Assembly (NCBI GenBank): GCA_030625775.1
Contig: DAOUQC010000020.1
Location: 1 to 57,506, forward strand
Length of the DNA: 57,506 nucleotides
From: Verrucomicrobiota bacterium
GTDB taxonomy: Bacteria; Verrucomicrobiota; Verrucomicrobiia; Verrucomicrobiales; DEV007
Direction of reading: 5' to 3'
Part shown: piece after piece, positions 1-8,806 of the stretch
Layout: every line of letters begins with the position of its first letter
Position numbering within the stretch: the stretch's first letter is position 1
Program-made: the position numbers and the translations under genes
Notes under the pieces: model-generated
The model's database searches: none
What the model was told of the DNA's origin: nothing
What the model saw: the letters and a program-made list of their open reading frames with translations, nothing else

Positions 1-1
1 C

Positions 2-859
2 TCTTTCTCCCGAACCATTGCTTATCCTGAAAAGGGCAGTCGAGGCAAAGGACAGGTGGCTTTTGGAAAAATCGAACTCAGCGACCCGAAAAACAAAAAC
101 GGCACCCTCATGCTGCCTCTCGTAGCCCGGCATGGTGATGACATCGTTCCCTCTTTCATTCTCACCGCCATTATTCAAAATGAAAAACTGAAACTCGACG
201 ATATCACCCTGCAACTGCCCCCTGCCGTAGCGCATGCCCAAATATTGATCGGCAACAAATACATCATCCCTATCGACCTCAGCGGGCAGATGAAACTCTA
301 TGAACACGCCGCAATCACCCCCCCTCTCTACAAGACAATCAACGCCACCAAGTTGACTCTGGCTCATTCCGATTCACCTGAAGTCAAAAAGCTCCAGCAA
401 GACCTTGAAGATGAATTCCAATCTCTCTCCAATAATCTGATCGTGATTGGTCTTGACCGCGCGCATGATCGTCATATCACCTTGAACAGCGGAGAAAAAA
501 TCTCCCTCTCCGAACTCATCACCCGATCCATCGCCACTATCCAAAGTGGCCGCTTCATCGAACAATGGTCTCTAACAGGAAGACTGCTGAGCTTCGCCCT
601 CATCATTTTACTAGCCCTTAAAATTTACCAACTCAAACGCCGTCAGGTTTTAATCTGGGGCGCCCTGCTGACCTTTCTTTACTTCAGCGCCTGTATTTTC
701 ATATTCAACAGCACCCTGACGTGGAACCCTCCTTTTACAGCTCTGGCACTTTTTGCGGCCCTCATTCTCATCGGCCTGATCCTTCCCTATTCACCACCCC
801 ACTCAGCCGGAACAGAGCAAAAAAAATCCGAGCCTATTGACGGCGAAGGATCAGCGTAA
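2..859 (+). CDS. CHASE2-domain membrane protein, 5' end outside window
   Basis: The reading frame is open from base 2 with no stop upstream, so this is the C-terminal 285 residues of a longer protein. A GTG at 56 is probably internal. The stretch around PLVARHGDDIVPSFILTAI resembles the extracytoplasmic CHASE2 sensor domain, and three hydrophobic helices follow near the C-terminus (roughly residues 173-192, 197-218 and 226-246 counted from the GTG), which is the usual CHASE2 layout. CHASE2 normally precedes a cyclase, kinase or phosphatase output domain, but this protein ends about 20 residues after the last helix. It may therefore lack an output domain or signal through a partner encoded elsewhere. 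The CHASE2 call rests on motif resemblance only. Confidence 0.6.
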   Translation, partial: SFSRTIAYPEKGSRGKGQVAFGKIELSDPKNKNGTLMLPLVARHGDDIVPSFILTAIIQNEKLKLDDITLQLPPAVAHAQILIGNKYIIPIDLSGQMKLYEHAAITPPLYKTINATKLTLAHSDSPEVKKLQQDLEDEFQSLSNNLIVIGLDRAHDRHITLNSGEKISLSELITRSIATIQSGRFIEQWSLTGRLLSFALIILLALKIYQLKRRQVLIWGALLTFLYFSACIFIFNSTLTWNPPFTALALFAALILIGLILPYSPPHSAGTEQKKSEPIDGEGSA

Positions 860-923
860 CAAACATTCCAGAAATGTTTATCCGTGATATCCCTGTCATC
901 CGTGGTTAATTATTTTTCCAACC

Positions 924-1985
924 ATGTTGCCTTGGTTTCAAAATGACCGATTCCCGCTTTATCTCGCGCCTATGGCGGGAGTGACGGATCTCGTCTTTCG
1001 CAAAATCTGCAAGGAGATGGGGGCCGACGTCATGACCACCGAGTTTGTATCAGCCGAAGGCATTCTGCAAGCGGACAAACGAACCCGCAAATATACTGAA
1101 TTTGAAGAAGAGCAACGCCCCCTCGGCATCCAGCTCTTTGGAGCCGATGGCCAGCGCATGGCGGAGGCCGCCGACAAAATCATCGACTGGAAACAACCCG
1201 ATTTTATTGATTTAAACTTCGGTTGCCCGGTCAAAAAAGTGGTGTCCAGAAATGGAGGATCCTCATTGCTGAAAAACTGCCCCCTGCTCGCCGATGTGGC
1301 AGGAACTGTAGCCAGCCGTATCAATCACCGAGTCCCCGTAACTGCCAAAATCCGTATTGGTTGGGATGCTTCCTCCATCAATGCACCTGAAGTTTGCCGT
1401 ATTCTCGAAGACCAGGGTATCCAAGCGATAGCTGTTCATGGCCGCACCCGGGCCCAGGGCTATTCAGGAGAAGCCGACTGGAACATCATCGATGCCTGCG
1501 CCCGGGCCGTGAGCATCCCCATTATTGGAAACGGAGATATCAGCAGCGGTGCCGACGTACTTCGCCGCCAGAGTGAAACAGCCATCAGCGCAGTCATGAT
1601 AGGACGGGCCGCCATGGGCTCTCCCTGGATTTTCAGAGAAATCCGCGCAGCCTTGAATGAAAAAAAACATTCAATACAGACCACAGCTTCTTCAATTTTG
1701 GCAAAAAAAATACCTGGAATGTCCCTGCAAGACCAATGGCAACTCATTCTGCGCCATGTTCGTCTCAGCATGGAATGGGGTCGTTACGGCAACGAACTGC
1801 AAACCCTGCGCTCGATGCGCTCCCGCCTAATGGCCTACTCCAGAGGTTTCCCGGCAGGCAAACCCCTACGCCTGCGCTTCTCCCAAGTCGCCTCCCTGCA
1901 AGAATTGCAGGACATCGCAAACGAACACCTGAGCCAACATTTTCCCACCCCGCATTCCCCCGAGTTCCTAACTCCTAACTCCTAA
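924..1985 (+). CDS. dusB: tRNA-dihydrouridine synthase
   Basis: This FMN enzyme reduces specific uridines in tRNA to dihydrouridine, using NADPH, in the cytoplasm. The 353-residue protein has the usual Dus TIM-barrel landmarks: LAPMAGVTD near residue 14, the catalytic cysteine at 101 in NFGCP, the FMN-contacting lysine at about 142 in VTAKIRIGW, AVHGRTRAQGYSG near 170, IIGNGDI near 200 and MIGRAAMGSPW near 225. The order and spacing fit DusB. The last codons and the stop lie inside a 7-bp tandem repeat (1966-1992), so the final residues are repeat-encoded and could vary between strains. The M48 peptidase gene starts 20 bp downstream on the same strand. Confidence 0.9.
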   Translation: MLPWFQNDRFPLYLAPMAGVTDLVFRKICKEMGADVMTTEFVSAEGILQADKRTRKYTEFEEEQRPLGIQLFGADGQRMAEAADKIIDWKQPDFIDLNFGCPVKKVVSRNGGSSLLKNCPLLADVAGTVASRINHRVPVTAKIRIGWDASSINAPEVCRILEDQGIQAIAVHGRTRAQGYSGEADWNIIDACARAVSIPIIGNGDISSGADVLRRQSETAISAVMIGRAAMGSPWIFREIRAALNEKKHSIQTTASSILAKKIPGMSLQDQWQLILRHVRLSMEWGRYGNELQTLRSMRSRLMAYSRGFPAGKPLRLRFSQVASLQELQDIANEHLSQHFPTPHSPEFLTPNS

Positions 1986-1992
1986 CTCCTAA
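1966..1992 (+). repeat. 7-bp tandem repeat (TCCTAAC)x3.9 across the dusB stop
   Basis: Units start at 1966, 1973, 1980 and 1987, the last being TCCTAAT. The dusB stop codon (1983-1985) lies inside the array. Seven is not a multiple of three, so gain or loss of one unit would shift the dusB reading frame at its extreme 3' end. The array ends 13 bp before the start of the M48 peptidase gene. Confidence 0.9.
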
Positions 1993-2005
1993 TCTTCCCT
2001 TCCCA

Positions 2006-3247
2006 ATGACTAAAATCGATACCAATTATTATTTCTGGTTCATCCTGGCAGCTGTCATCGGGATTTTTCTGATCGAAGTGATTTCCAATATTTTTAATCT
2101 GCGGGCTTTGTCACCGAACCTTCCCAAAGAGTTTAATGGACTCATCAATGATGAGACTTACCGAAAATCTCAGAACTACACTCGTATCAGCACCCGCTTC
2201 AGTTTGATCCAGTCCACCTTCTCCCTGCTCATCCTGCTTGTTTTCTGGTTGGCAGGAGGATTCCACTTTCTCGATCAATGGATCAGGAACTTTGAACTGG
2301 GCTCAATCACCAGCGGCCTCTTGCTGATCACTGCACTCCTTGCCGCCAACTACGTATTACTGCTCCCCTTCAGCCTCTACGACACCTTTGTCATTGAAGA
2401 GAAATTCGGTTTTAATAAATCGACCCTCTCAACTTTTTTCTTCGACCAGCTCAAGGGCCTCATCCTCGGTGCCCTCATCGGCCTCCCCCTGCTCGCAGTC
2501 CTGCTTTACCTCTTTGAGCACCTCCAATACGCCTGGTTGTGGGGCTGGATGACGGTGACGCTTTTTTCCCTTGCCCTCACCTACATCGCTCCCACCTGGA
2601 TCATGCCTCTCTTCAACAAATTTACCCCGCTGGAAGACGGTGAGCTCAAACAGAGTATTATCACCATCGCACAAAAATGCGATTTTCCCCTCAAAGAAGT
2701 GATGGTCATGGATGGCTCCAAGCGATCCTCAAAGTCCAATGCCTTCTTTACCGGTTTTGGCAATAACAAACGCATCGTGCTCTTCGATACCCTGATTGAC
2801 AAACACAGCACGGATGAACTCGTCGGCGTTTTAGCGCATGAAATCGGCCATTACCAAATGAGACATCTGCTGCAAAGCATGATCACCGGTTTCATCACTA
2901 CCGGCATACTGTTTTTTGCTCTCGGCCTGTTTCTGAATAACAGCTCCCTGTTTGCCGCTTTCGGGGTCAAAAGCACCTCGGTCTACCTGAGTCTGATATT
3001 TTTCTCCCTGCTGTTCCAACCCTTCAATACCGTGCTTTCCGTGCTTTCCAATATCCGTTCACGGCAGCACGAATACCAGGCCGATGCCTATGCCGCCGAA
3101 GTCACCGGCACTCCCGGGGATCTCGCTCAAGCCCTGAAAAAGCTCAGCAAAGACAATTTATCCAACCTCAGCCCGCACCCACTCTACGCCTTTCTTCACT
3201 ACTCCCACCCCCCGGTGCTGAAGAGAATTGCAGCCCTGCGGAAGTAA
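2006..3247 (+). CDS. M48 family (Ste24/CAAX-protease-like) membrane metallopeptidase
   Basis: This is a 413-residue multi-spanning membrane zinc protease. The HEIGH zinc site is at residues 278-282 and the third ligand is probably Glu356 in RQHEYQADAYAAE. These features, the several hydrophobic helices before the site, the helices between it and the third ligand, and the total length match the Ste24/CAAX prenyl protease 1 branch of M48. Bacteria lack classical CAAX processing, so the likely role is membrane-protein or peptide turnover. The ATG at 2006 follows the dusB stop by 20 bp, so co-transcription is likely. Confidence 0.88.
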   Translation: MTKIDTNYYFWFILAAVIGIFLIEVISNIFNLRALSPNLPKEFNGLINDETYRKSQNYTRISTRFSLIQSTFSLLILLVFWLAGGFHFLDQWIRNFELGSITSGLLLITALLAANYVLLLPFSLYDTFVIEEKFGFNKSTLSTFFFDQLKGLILGALIGLPLLAVLLYLFEHLQYAWLWGWMTVTLFSLALTYIAPTWIMPLFNKFTPLEDGELKQSIITIAQKCDFPLKEVMVMDGSKRSSKSNAFFTGFGNNKRIVLFDTLIDKHSTDELVGVLAHEIGHYQMRHLLQSMITGFITTGILFFALGLFLNNSSLFAAFGVKSTSVYLSLIFFSLLFQPFNTVLSVLSNIRSRQHEYQADAYAAEVTGTPGDLAQALKKLSKDNLSNLSPHPLYAFLHYSHPPVLKRIAALRK

Positions 3248-3270
3248 TACATCCTTCCTATAGGTAGTGT

Positions 3271-6200
3271 TTATTGCCATCGCCGACACCGTTGCAATTC
3301 AGCTTCAGCTTCAGCCAGGCGCGGGTCGGAAAGCTCTTTGAAAGTTTCTTTGCGAAACTCCAAAAATGCGAGGTTAAAAGGATAACTGGCACCGAATGCT
3401 TCTACAGCCTTTAAGCGATGATTAGCAGACAGTTTTTTTGAAATTTCAGTAAGCAGATCAAGTCGCACATTTTCACCCAAACTTACTTGAAAAGGGCTTT
3501 CTAATAAGGCGAACAGCTCTTCTAGCCTCTTATGGCTAATGTTTCCCGTATCAGTTCTCAAAATATTCTCAAGACGTGTCAGAGCAAGATTAACATTCGT
3601 CAGCCGACACCACACCTTATCATGCATGGTTTCCAGCAAGATTTGGCTCATTTCCATTGCCTGCTCCTGCTCCCCTGTTTCATCAAAATAGATAAGACTG
3701 AAAGCCGCAAAATCAATCGGCCAGACATTTTTGATCTGTTTTGCTCGCTGCACAAATCGCTTGTCGCCACTCATTGCGAGAGCTCTCAGTTCCATATGAA
3801 TTTCCAGCCAGTTCTGCGGATCAAAGTCCCATTCTTTAATAAATTCATCTGCTTGGGAATTGGCTTTGATCAAGACGGAATGGAGCTTGGTATTCTCTTC
3901 CCCCAACCAATCTGATCCGGCAAATATGTCGCTGGGATTTCGGCTCAAGGCCAGCAGAGTACCTGCCATCGCCCTTCTCATTCTTGTCTGATCCAATGCT
4001 CCGTTCAAAGGTGGCAATTGCCATTTATTTTGAATAGCCAGAATCCAAATATTGTCATTAGGCAACAAGCCTTCCGGCGTTTTCCCAATTGATCGGGCTA
4101 ACGAAAATTCCAGACGGTTGTGTACATCTGTATTGATCACTCCATAATTATTGGCAATCTTCTCAACCATCTTGTTATTACTAATGCAACGACAGAATAA
4201 ACCCTCAGCAGATTGAATCCCCCAGGTATAGGTCAATGCCGATTTGAATGGCTCTTGTTCAATCCGGGCTCGCACCTTTGATAAGTTCCAGGGTTTTTCA
4301 TCTTTTGAACACACAAATATCAGGTCACTGTGAAGTGATTGATAAATTTCCACCCGAGGAAATACGGAGGATAGAGTCGTAACAATCAAAGATACGGTTT
4401 CATTGTCGATTTCATAGGCCTGCAACCACTGGGCAAATATCCCGTCTTCAGCTAATCGGTCGGACACAGCTCCGTAAAACGCCCGGGTATAGAGATTTGC
4501 AACACCTGCACGATGCGGGTTGGATGGTTCAGAAGCAATCAGGTCATATTTCTCCCCCTTGACCAACAAAATTTCGCGGGCATCACCAATGATTGGATTA
4601 ACTTTTGGATTTTCGAGGCAATTTTGATTTACCGGGCTGAATGGCCCAATATGCTCAAAAAGTTTTGGCTCCAACTCTATCACATCAATTCGCTCAAGAG
4701 AGGGAACCTGCGCCAGCCACCCTGCCGAAGTTCCTGTGCCCAAACCCACAATACACGCTTTTTTAACCTCCCCCGGATGAAGCATAGCTGGAATCAAAGG
4801 CAGCATCACCTGCGTCCCGGCATCGCCAATGGCGCTGCCGTCACTCTTCCCATTCGTCAACATGAAGAGATCTCCTCCATTCTTGATCGCCACAGAAGCC
4901 TCCCTGCCATCAAAAGAAGAAACCTCTCGCCTCTTATTGTCCCGGAACGAGTCAATGATGGAAGCTTTTGAAGCCTTACTGGGCATTACAAAACGACCAA
5001 ATCCAATCGCCGACTGCAGCCAATAAGTTTGGGGGCCAACACTTGTCAGCCCAATAAAAGCAACCAGCAAAATTCCGAGCGAAAGCATTATACGCCTTAC
5101 CTGGCCAGACGGCACATCATCCCGTCCTTTTTTCATTGCCGGGAGCAGCATCAGCGCAGCAAGCAATAAGGACAACAAAGCAATCGCCCTCCATGTGCCA
5201 ACCAGAGAGAAAACCGGAATAAAAATAAAACCTCCCAGCAGGGAACCCAATATAGCCCCAAGTGTATTCCACGCATAGGCATTGCCTAGCTGTCGTGCAA
5301 CCCCATGACCGCCTCGCCCCAAAAGAGAAATCAAGGCAGGGAACTGCATACCCGCAAAGAAGGAAGCGGGAAATACCAAGGCCATGGTGATCAAGGTCCA
5401 GGCCACCACCTTGTCAAAAAATGGGAAGCCCAATATGGCGGATTGAAGAGCCAGGGTAAAATAAGCAAACCAGTCTCCACAGGCAAAGGGCAATATCAAA
5501 AACAAAGCCATCAGCAACGAAATACCCGCAACCAATGTAGGCGTAGGTTTTATAAATCTCAGCAAAAAGGCATAGATGAGCCCCCCCACCCCCATCCCGC
5601 CTAGTACCACCGCAAGAATCAATCCAAAGTTGTAAACCGAACCACCTAGTAATGGAATCGAGATACGGTACCACACCAGCTCAACAACAAAAAATACAAA
5701 ACCTGATAGAAACGCCACTGCATAAACCAATCGTGACGGGACGCCAATCCCGCAATCTTCCTCACCAATGCTCTCACTACTCTGTAAAGCCCCTTTCACA
5801 TCCCGGGCTTCTTCATTTTTAGCAATAACAACGATTACAACAACCGCGATCACAAAATTCAATACCACCGCAAATATCAAGGTCAGCAAATTTCCGAATA
5901 GGTATAACAAAAAAAAGTTAGTCAGAAAAGCCCCGCACAAAGCTCCCAAAATATTCACTCCATAAAATACAGAAGTGGTCACCCTCTTGGTATCCTTGTC
6001 TGACTGCGCATAACTGAGCGCAGCAGGCAAAGTGCCTCCCATCAAAAAACAAGGAATACCAATCACCACCGCAGTCAATAAAATCTGAACCAGACTGCTT
6101 CCGAGCGCACCTAATACCATGCTCCCCCCCGTCGCTATATACGCCTTCCGGCACAGGAGTAACAACAGCGGAGTCAGTAAGGTAGTTGCCGCAATCCCGA

Positions 6201-6489
6201 ATTCAACCCAACCATAAAAACGGGCCGGGCGATTGGATTTTTCAACCTTTCTCCCAAGAATAGCCCCCCCCAATCCCAGCCCCCCCATGAAAGTAGCCAA
6301 CACCGCTGAAGCAGCTGGTGTGGAGGCTCCAAATAAAAGCCGGAATTCCCTCAGCCAAACCACTTGGTAAGCCAAAGAGCAAAAACCGGATACAAACAAA
6401 ACCAGCAGCAAGAGCCCTCGAAATTCCCGTTCTTTACAAGAGGATGGAACAAGGGTAACAGGATTACTAACTTTCATCAATTTATACAA
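3271..6489 (-). CDS. Fused MFS-like transporter / spermidine synthase-fold protein
   Basis: This is a 1072-residue protein. About 12-14 hydrophobic helices occupy residues 25-480. A Rossmann methyltransferase-like domain of the spermidine synthase family follows, with GLGTGTSAG at 582-590, the acidic IELEP at 604-608 and GDARE at 636-640. The last 300 residues are helical and look repeat-like. The loop that carries the catalytic aspartate in true aminopropyltransferases (DSTDP type) reads SEPSNP at 653-658, so spermidine synthesis is unlikely. This fused architecture is common in PVC bacteria, but its substrate is unknown to me. The gene is convergent with the M48 peptidase gene and lies just downstream of the pilus locus on the same strand. 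Confidence 0.8.
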   Translation of the reverse strand: MYKLMKVSNPVTLVPSSCKEREFRGLLLLVLFVSGFCSLAYQVVWLREFRLLFGASTPAASAVLATFMGGLGLGGAILGRKVEKSNRPARFYGWVEFGIAATTLLTPLLLLLCRKAYIATGGSMVLGALGSSLVQILLTAVVIGIPCFLMGGTLPAALSYAQSDKDTKRVTTSVFYGVNILGALCGAFLTNFFLLYLFGNLLTLIFAVVLNFVIAVVVIVVIAKNEEARDVKGALQSSESIGEEDCGIGVPSRLVYAVAFLSGFVFFVVELVWYRISIPLLGGSVYNFGLILAVVLGGMGVGGLIYAFLLRFIKPTPTLVAGISLLMALFLILPFACGDWFAYFTLALQSAILGFPFFDKVVAWTLITMALVFPASFFAGMQFPALISLLGRGGHGVARQLGNAYAWNTLGAILGSLLGGFIFIPVFSLVGTWRAIALLSLLLAALMLLPAMKKGRDDVPSGQVRRIMLSLGILLVAFIGLTSVGPQTYWLQSAIGFGRFVMPSKASKASIIDSFRDNKRREVSSFDGREASVAIKNGGDLFMLTNGKSDGSAIGDAGTQVMLPLIPAMLHPGEVKKACIVGLGTGTSAGWLAQVPSLERIDVIELEPKLFEHIGPFSPVNQNCLENPKVNPIIGDAREILLVKGEKYDLIASEPSNPHRAGVANLYTRAFYGAVSDRLAEDGIFAQWLQAYEIDNETVSLIVTTLSSVFPRVEIYQSLHSDLIFVCSKDEKPWNLSKVRARIEQEPFKSALTYTWGIQSAEGLFCRCISNNKMVEKIANNYGVINTDVHNRLEFSLARSIGKTPEGLLPNDNIWILAIQNKWQLPPLNGALDQTRMRRAMAGTLLALSRNPSDIFAGSDWLGEENTKLHSVLIKANSQADEFIKEWDFDPQNWLEIHMELRALAMSGDKRFVQRAKQIKNVWPIDFAAFSLIYFDETGEQEQAMEMSQILLETMHDKVWCRLTNVNLALTRLENILRTDTGNISHKRLEELFALLESPFQVSLGENVRLDLLTEISKKLSANHRLKAVEAFGASYPFNLAFLEFRKETFKELSDPRLAEAEAELQRCRRWQ

Positions 6490-6735
6490 AAATAATTTTA
6501 CAAAATAACCTTATAAATAAGCCATTTTACCTGACTCCCACTATACGAATTTTCCAAAAACAAAGCCCTCGAACCTTTTGGCTTGATTGAAAACAGTGGT
6601 AAATATGAGGCTGCTTTACAAGCTGTTTCTCAGCAACAAAAACTCACCTAAGCCTAAAAACTGTTGATAATTAAAGCTTAAAACCGGAATACTCGATTAA
6701 ATACTGAGATACACAAAACCTACACGTATTCCCAT

Positions 6736-7140
6736 TCAAGGTTTACCAACGTCCCACAATCCGTCATCAGTCCTCCCAGACGGGTCATAAGATCCAGTAG
6801 CCACTGGAGGCATAACGTCCAATTTGATAACAACCTCAGTACCATCCAGTTTTTCTATTTGTGGAATTGCTGCTGCCCCATTTGGAAGATAGGGAAGCAA
6901 TTTGCTCGCATCCAATGCAGACACACTGTCGGTGGGATGATCTGCCAGATAGGTTTTTTGAGCCAGATAGACAACTCGTAGATTTTCACCTGCCAGTTTG
7001 GCTTTTTTCCAATCATTCATCCCGTTCAAAGAGAGAAAAATCATTGTTGCCAACATGAGCAGCACGGCCAACACAACTGATATTTCAATAATTGTCAACC
7101 CGCGACAATTTCCATTTGTTTTCCCAATCACTCTATCCAT
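6736..7140 (-). CDS. GspG/PilE-like pseudopilin, last gene of the pilus/secretion locus
   Basis: This 134-residue protein has a type III prepilin leader. Fourteen residues end in glycine and are followed by LTIIEISVVLAVLLML, so cleavage is expected after Gly14, with Glu at mature position +5 and a hydrophobic N-terminal helix. The C-terminal part ends in DPSGRTDDGLWDVGKP and is globular and short. It is shorter than and distinct from the two prepilins at 17161 and 18176, so it is probably a minor pseudopilin. A strong AGGAGG ribosome-binding site lies 8 bp before the ATG. It is the last gene of the minus-strand locus. Confidence 0.82.
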   Translation of the reverse strand: MDRVIGKTNGNCRGLTIIEISVVLAVLLMLATMIFLSLNGMNDWKKAKLAGENLRVVYLAQKTYLADHPTDSVSALDASKLLPYLPNGAAAIPQIEKLDGTEVVIKLDVMPPVATGSYDPSGRTDDGLWDVGKP

Positions 7141-7148
7141 TTTCCTAT

Positions 7149-7154
7149 CCTCCT
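7149..7154 (-). promoter_or_regulatory. Strong Shine-Dalgarno for the pseudopilin gene
   Basis: AGGAGG reads on the minus strand 8 bp before the ATG at 7140. It stands out because many other genes in this window have no recognisable Shine-Dalgarno sequence, and it supports this start. Confidence 0.75.
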
Positions 7155-7189
7155 TATTTATATTTTTTTTTTATTAAAATGCGTTTTGC

Positions 7190-7627
7190 CTACATATCTT
7201 TCAATCTTTCCTGCTGGGCAGCTTCATCCTGAGTTCTAACCGCATCCCTGTCTAACAGCAAAGAGGAAAGAGCCATCTGGGTCACCCCTGAAAGCAGAAA
7301 TAATATCCCCATTAATAAAATGCCAATCCAAACTAACATAAAGCTCACACTTCGTTGATCATTGCCAACAAAACGTGCGAACGGTGTATCTCTAGTATCA
7401 ATTCTGGAAGTGTAAGTGATGTTTTCTGACAAGAACAAATCGCAAACCTCTTGCGCCAATTCTTCCGAGCGTGTAGAGCAACGGTAGCGGTAACGCCCTC
7501 CACCCTCTTCTTCCGCCTCGACCAAATCGAGCCCACTCGGAAAAGTTTCGGGCATAGTATTAAAATAAATCCTGATGATATGGACATACTTCCGGTGTAG
7601 CCAATGATCGAATTTTGTTTTTTGCAT
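7190..7627 (-). CDS. Small single-pass membrane protein of the pilus/secretion locus, function unknown
   Basis: This 145-residue protein matches no family I recognise. Residues 1-90 are soluble and charged, with a run of acidic residues and glycines around EAEEEGGG. One hydrophobic helix follows at about residues 93-117, then a charged tail of about 25 residues. It sits 19 bp downstream of the platform-protein gene and 49 bp upstream of the pseudopilin gene, so it is almost certainly in the same operon. An accessory inner-membrane component is an inference from position only. Confidence 0.7.
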   Translation of the reverse strand: MQKTKFDHWLHRKYVHIIRIYFNTMPETFPSGLDLVEAEEEGGGRYRYRCSTRSEELAQEVCDLFLSENITYTSRIDTRDTPFARFVGNDQRSVSFMLVWIGILLMGILFLLSGVTQMALSSLLLDRDAVRTQDEAAQQERLKDM

Positions 7628-7646
7628 ACCTCTATTATAGTTAGGC

Positions 7647-8789
7647 TTACATAGATGATGACATAAGTTTTGGCCCCATCAGGAATACCGGCAGGAATGC
7701 CCCGATAAACACAACCGAAATCAATACCCCGGCCATCATCAAAACCACAATGTTCACAATAGCGGTGAAAGTCTCAACTGCCGCTGCCGTATCTTCCTCA
7801 TACATTTCCGTCAACAAATCCAATTGATCAACCAAAGACGAGGATTTCTCACCAATACTGACCATGTGGGCAACTTGGGGATCACAGGACGTAAATTTCC
7901 GAAGAGCCTCTGAAAAAGGAATCCCTGTTTCCTTATATCGCTTACCGGCTTCAATCAATTCATCATACAAAGGCGTATTTTTAACTGATTCAGCTGCCGT
8001 TTCGATCGATTTCGCCAAAGTGATGCCATTGGCATGCAACATATTCAAAGAGCCCAAAAAATTCATCTGGCGCAGTCCCATAATCATTGTCCTTAAAAGA
8101 CGCATTTTGGACATCATCAGTGCCAAAATGAAATTTCTGACTGGACGAGCGAACGTAACTATCAAGATAATAATAACAGATATAGTCACAAAGGCAGGCC
8201 ACACTTTCCGTGTCACATGACTGATTTGAAACATCAATGCGGAAAAAGCATCCGGTTCAGCATCAAAGTCAGCCAGCAACCCTTCAATCTGGGGAGTGAC
8301 TTTACATTGAGCTCCAATGAAAATACCGATCAAAGCTGTGATCACCACTGCCGGAATGGTAGTCGCCTTTTTGATTTTCCCCATAATGGCTCGTTCAATT
8401 TTCAAGCGTTGTCCAATAGCGGTAAAAGCCTTATCCAATTGCCCCGAATCACTACCCGCTTGGATCAAGCCGATGATTTTATCATCAAAAAGACCTGATT
8501 TCCTAAACCCTATATAGGCAGGCACCCCAGCTTCAATTTCTTTCCGAATACCTTCGAGCGCTTTCTGCAGGATTGGATTCGAATGCCCATGCCCATAAAA
8601 TTTCAAGGCATCCGACGTAGTCAGTCTAGCTCTTAACATCGAAGCCATTCCCCGGCAAAAGCGAATCAGCTCCTTAGCCTTCATTCGCCCCCCCTTTTTC
8701 GGCTTGGGCGGGCCTTTCACCGCTGCAGAAGATGCGGTTTTAGATAATCTTGACGGTCTGTTTAGAGGTTTGGTTGCAGAAGCACTCAT
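7647..8789 (-). CDS. PilC/GspF-like inner-membrane platform protein
   Basis: This 380-residue protein has the repeated T2SSF organisation. A basic N-terminus (about 35 residues) precedes a first cytoplasmic helical domain with FCRGMASMLRARLTTSDAL and GLIQAGSDSGQLDKAF. A membrane helix follows, then a second copy with LRQMNFLGSLNMLHANGI and MVSIGEKSSSLVDQL, and a C-terminal pair of hydrophobic segments. The VSIGEKSSSL-type motif is characteristic of the family, which anchors the assembly ATPase at the inner membrane. It lies 17 bp after the ATPase gene. The N-terminus lacks the usual longer domain, as in some GspF proteins. Confidence 0.9.
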   Translation of the reverse strand: MSASATKPLNRPSRLSKTASSAAVKGPPKPKKGGRMKAKELIRFCRGMASMLRARLTTSDALKFYGHGHSNPILQKALEGIRKEIEAGVPAYIGFRKSGLFDDKIIGLIQAGSDSGQLDKAFTAIGQRLKIERAIMGKIKKATTIPAVVITALIGIFIGAQCKVTPQIEGLLADFDAEPDAFSALMFQISHVTRKVWPAFVTISVIIILIVTFARPVRNFILALMMSKMRLLRTMIMGLRQMNFLGSLNMLHANGITLAKSIETAAESVKNTPLYDELIEAGKRYKETGIPFSEALRKFTSCDPQVAHMVSIGEKSSSLVDQLDLLTEMYEEDTAAAVETFTAIVNIVVLMMAGVLISVVFIGAFLPVFLMGPKLMSSSM

Positions 8790-8806
8790 CGATTCTTTTA
8801 TACCCT

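Noticed and set aside
6535-6651. Short open frame ending KYEAALQAVSQQQKLT, TPR-like
   Set aside because: It has no start codon and only 38 codons. It could be a decayed gene remnant, but the evidence is too thin.
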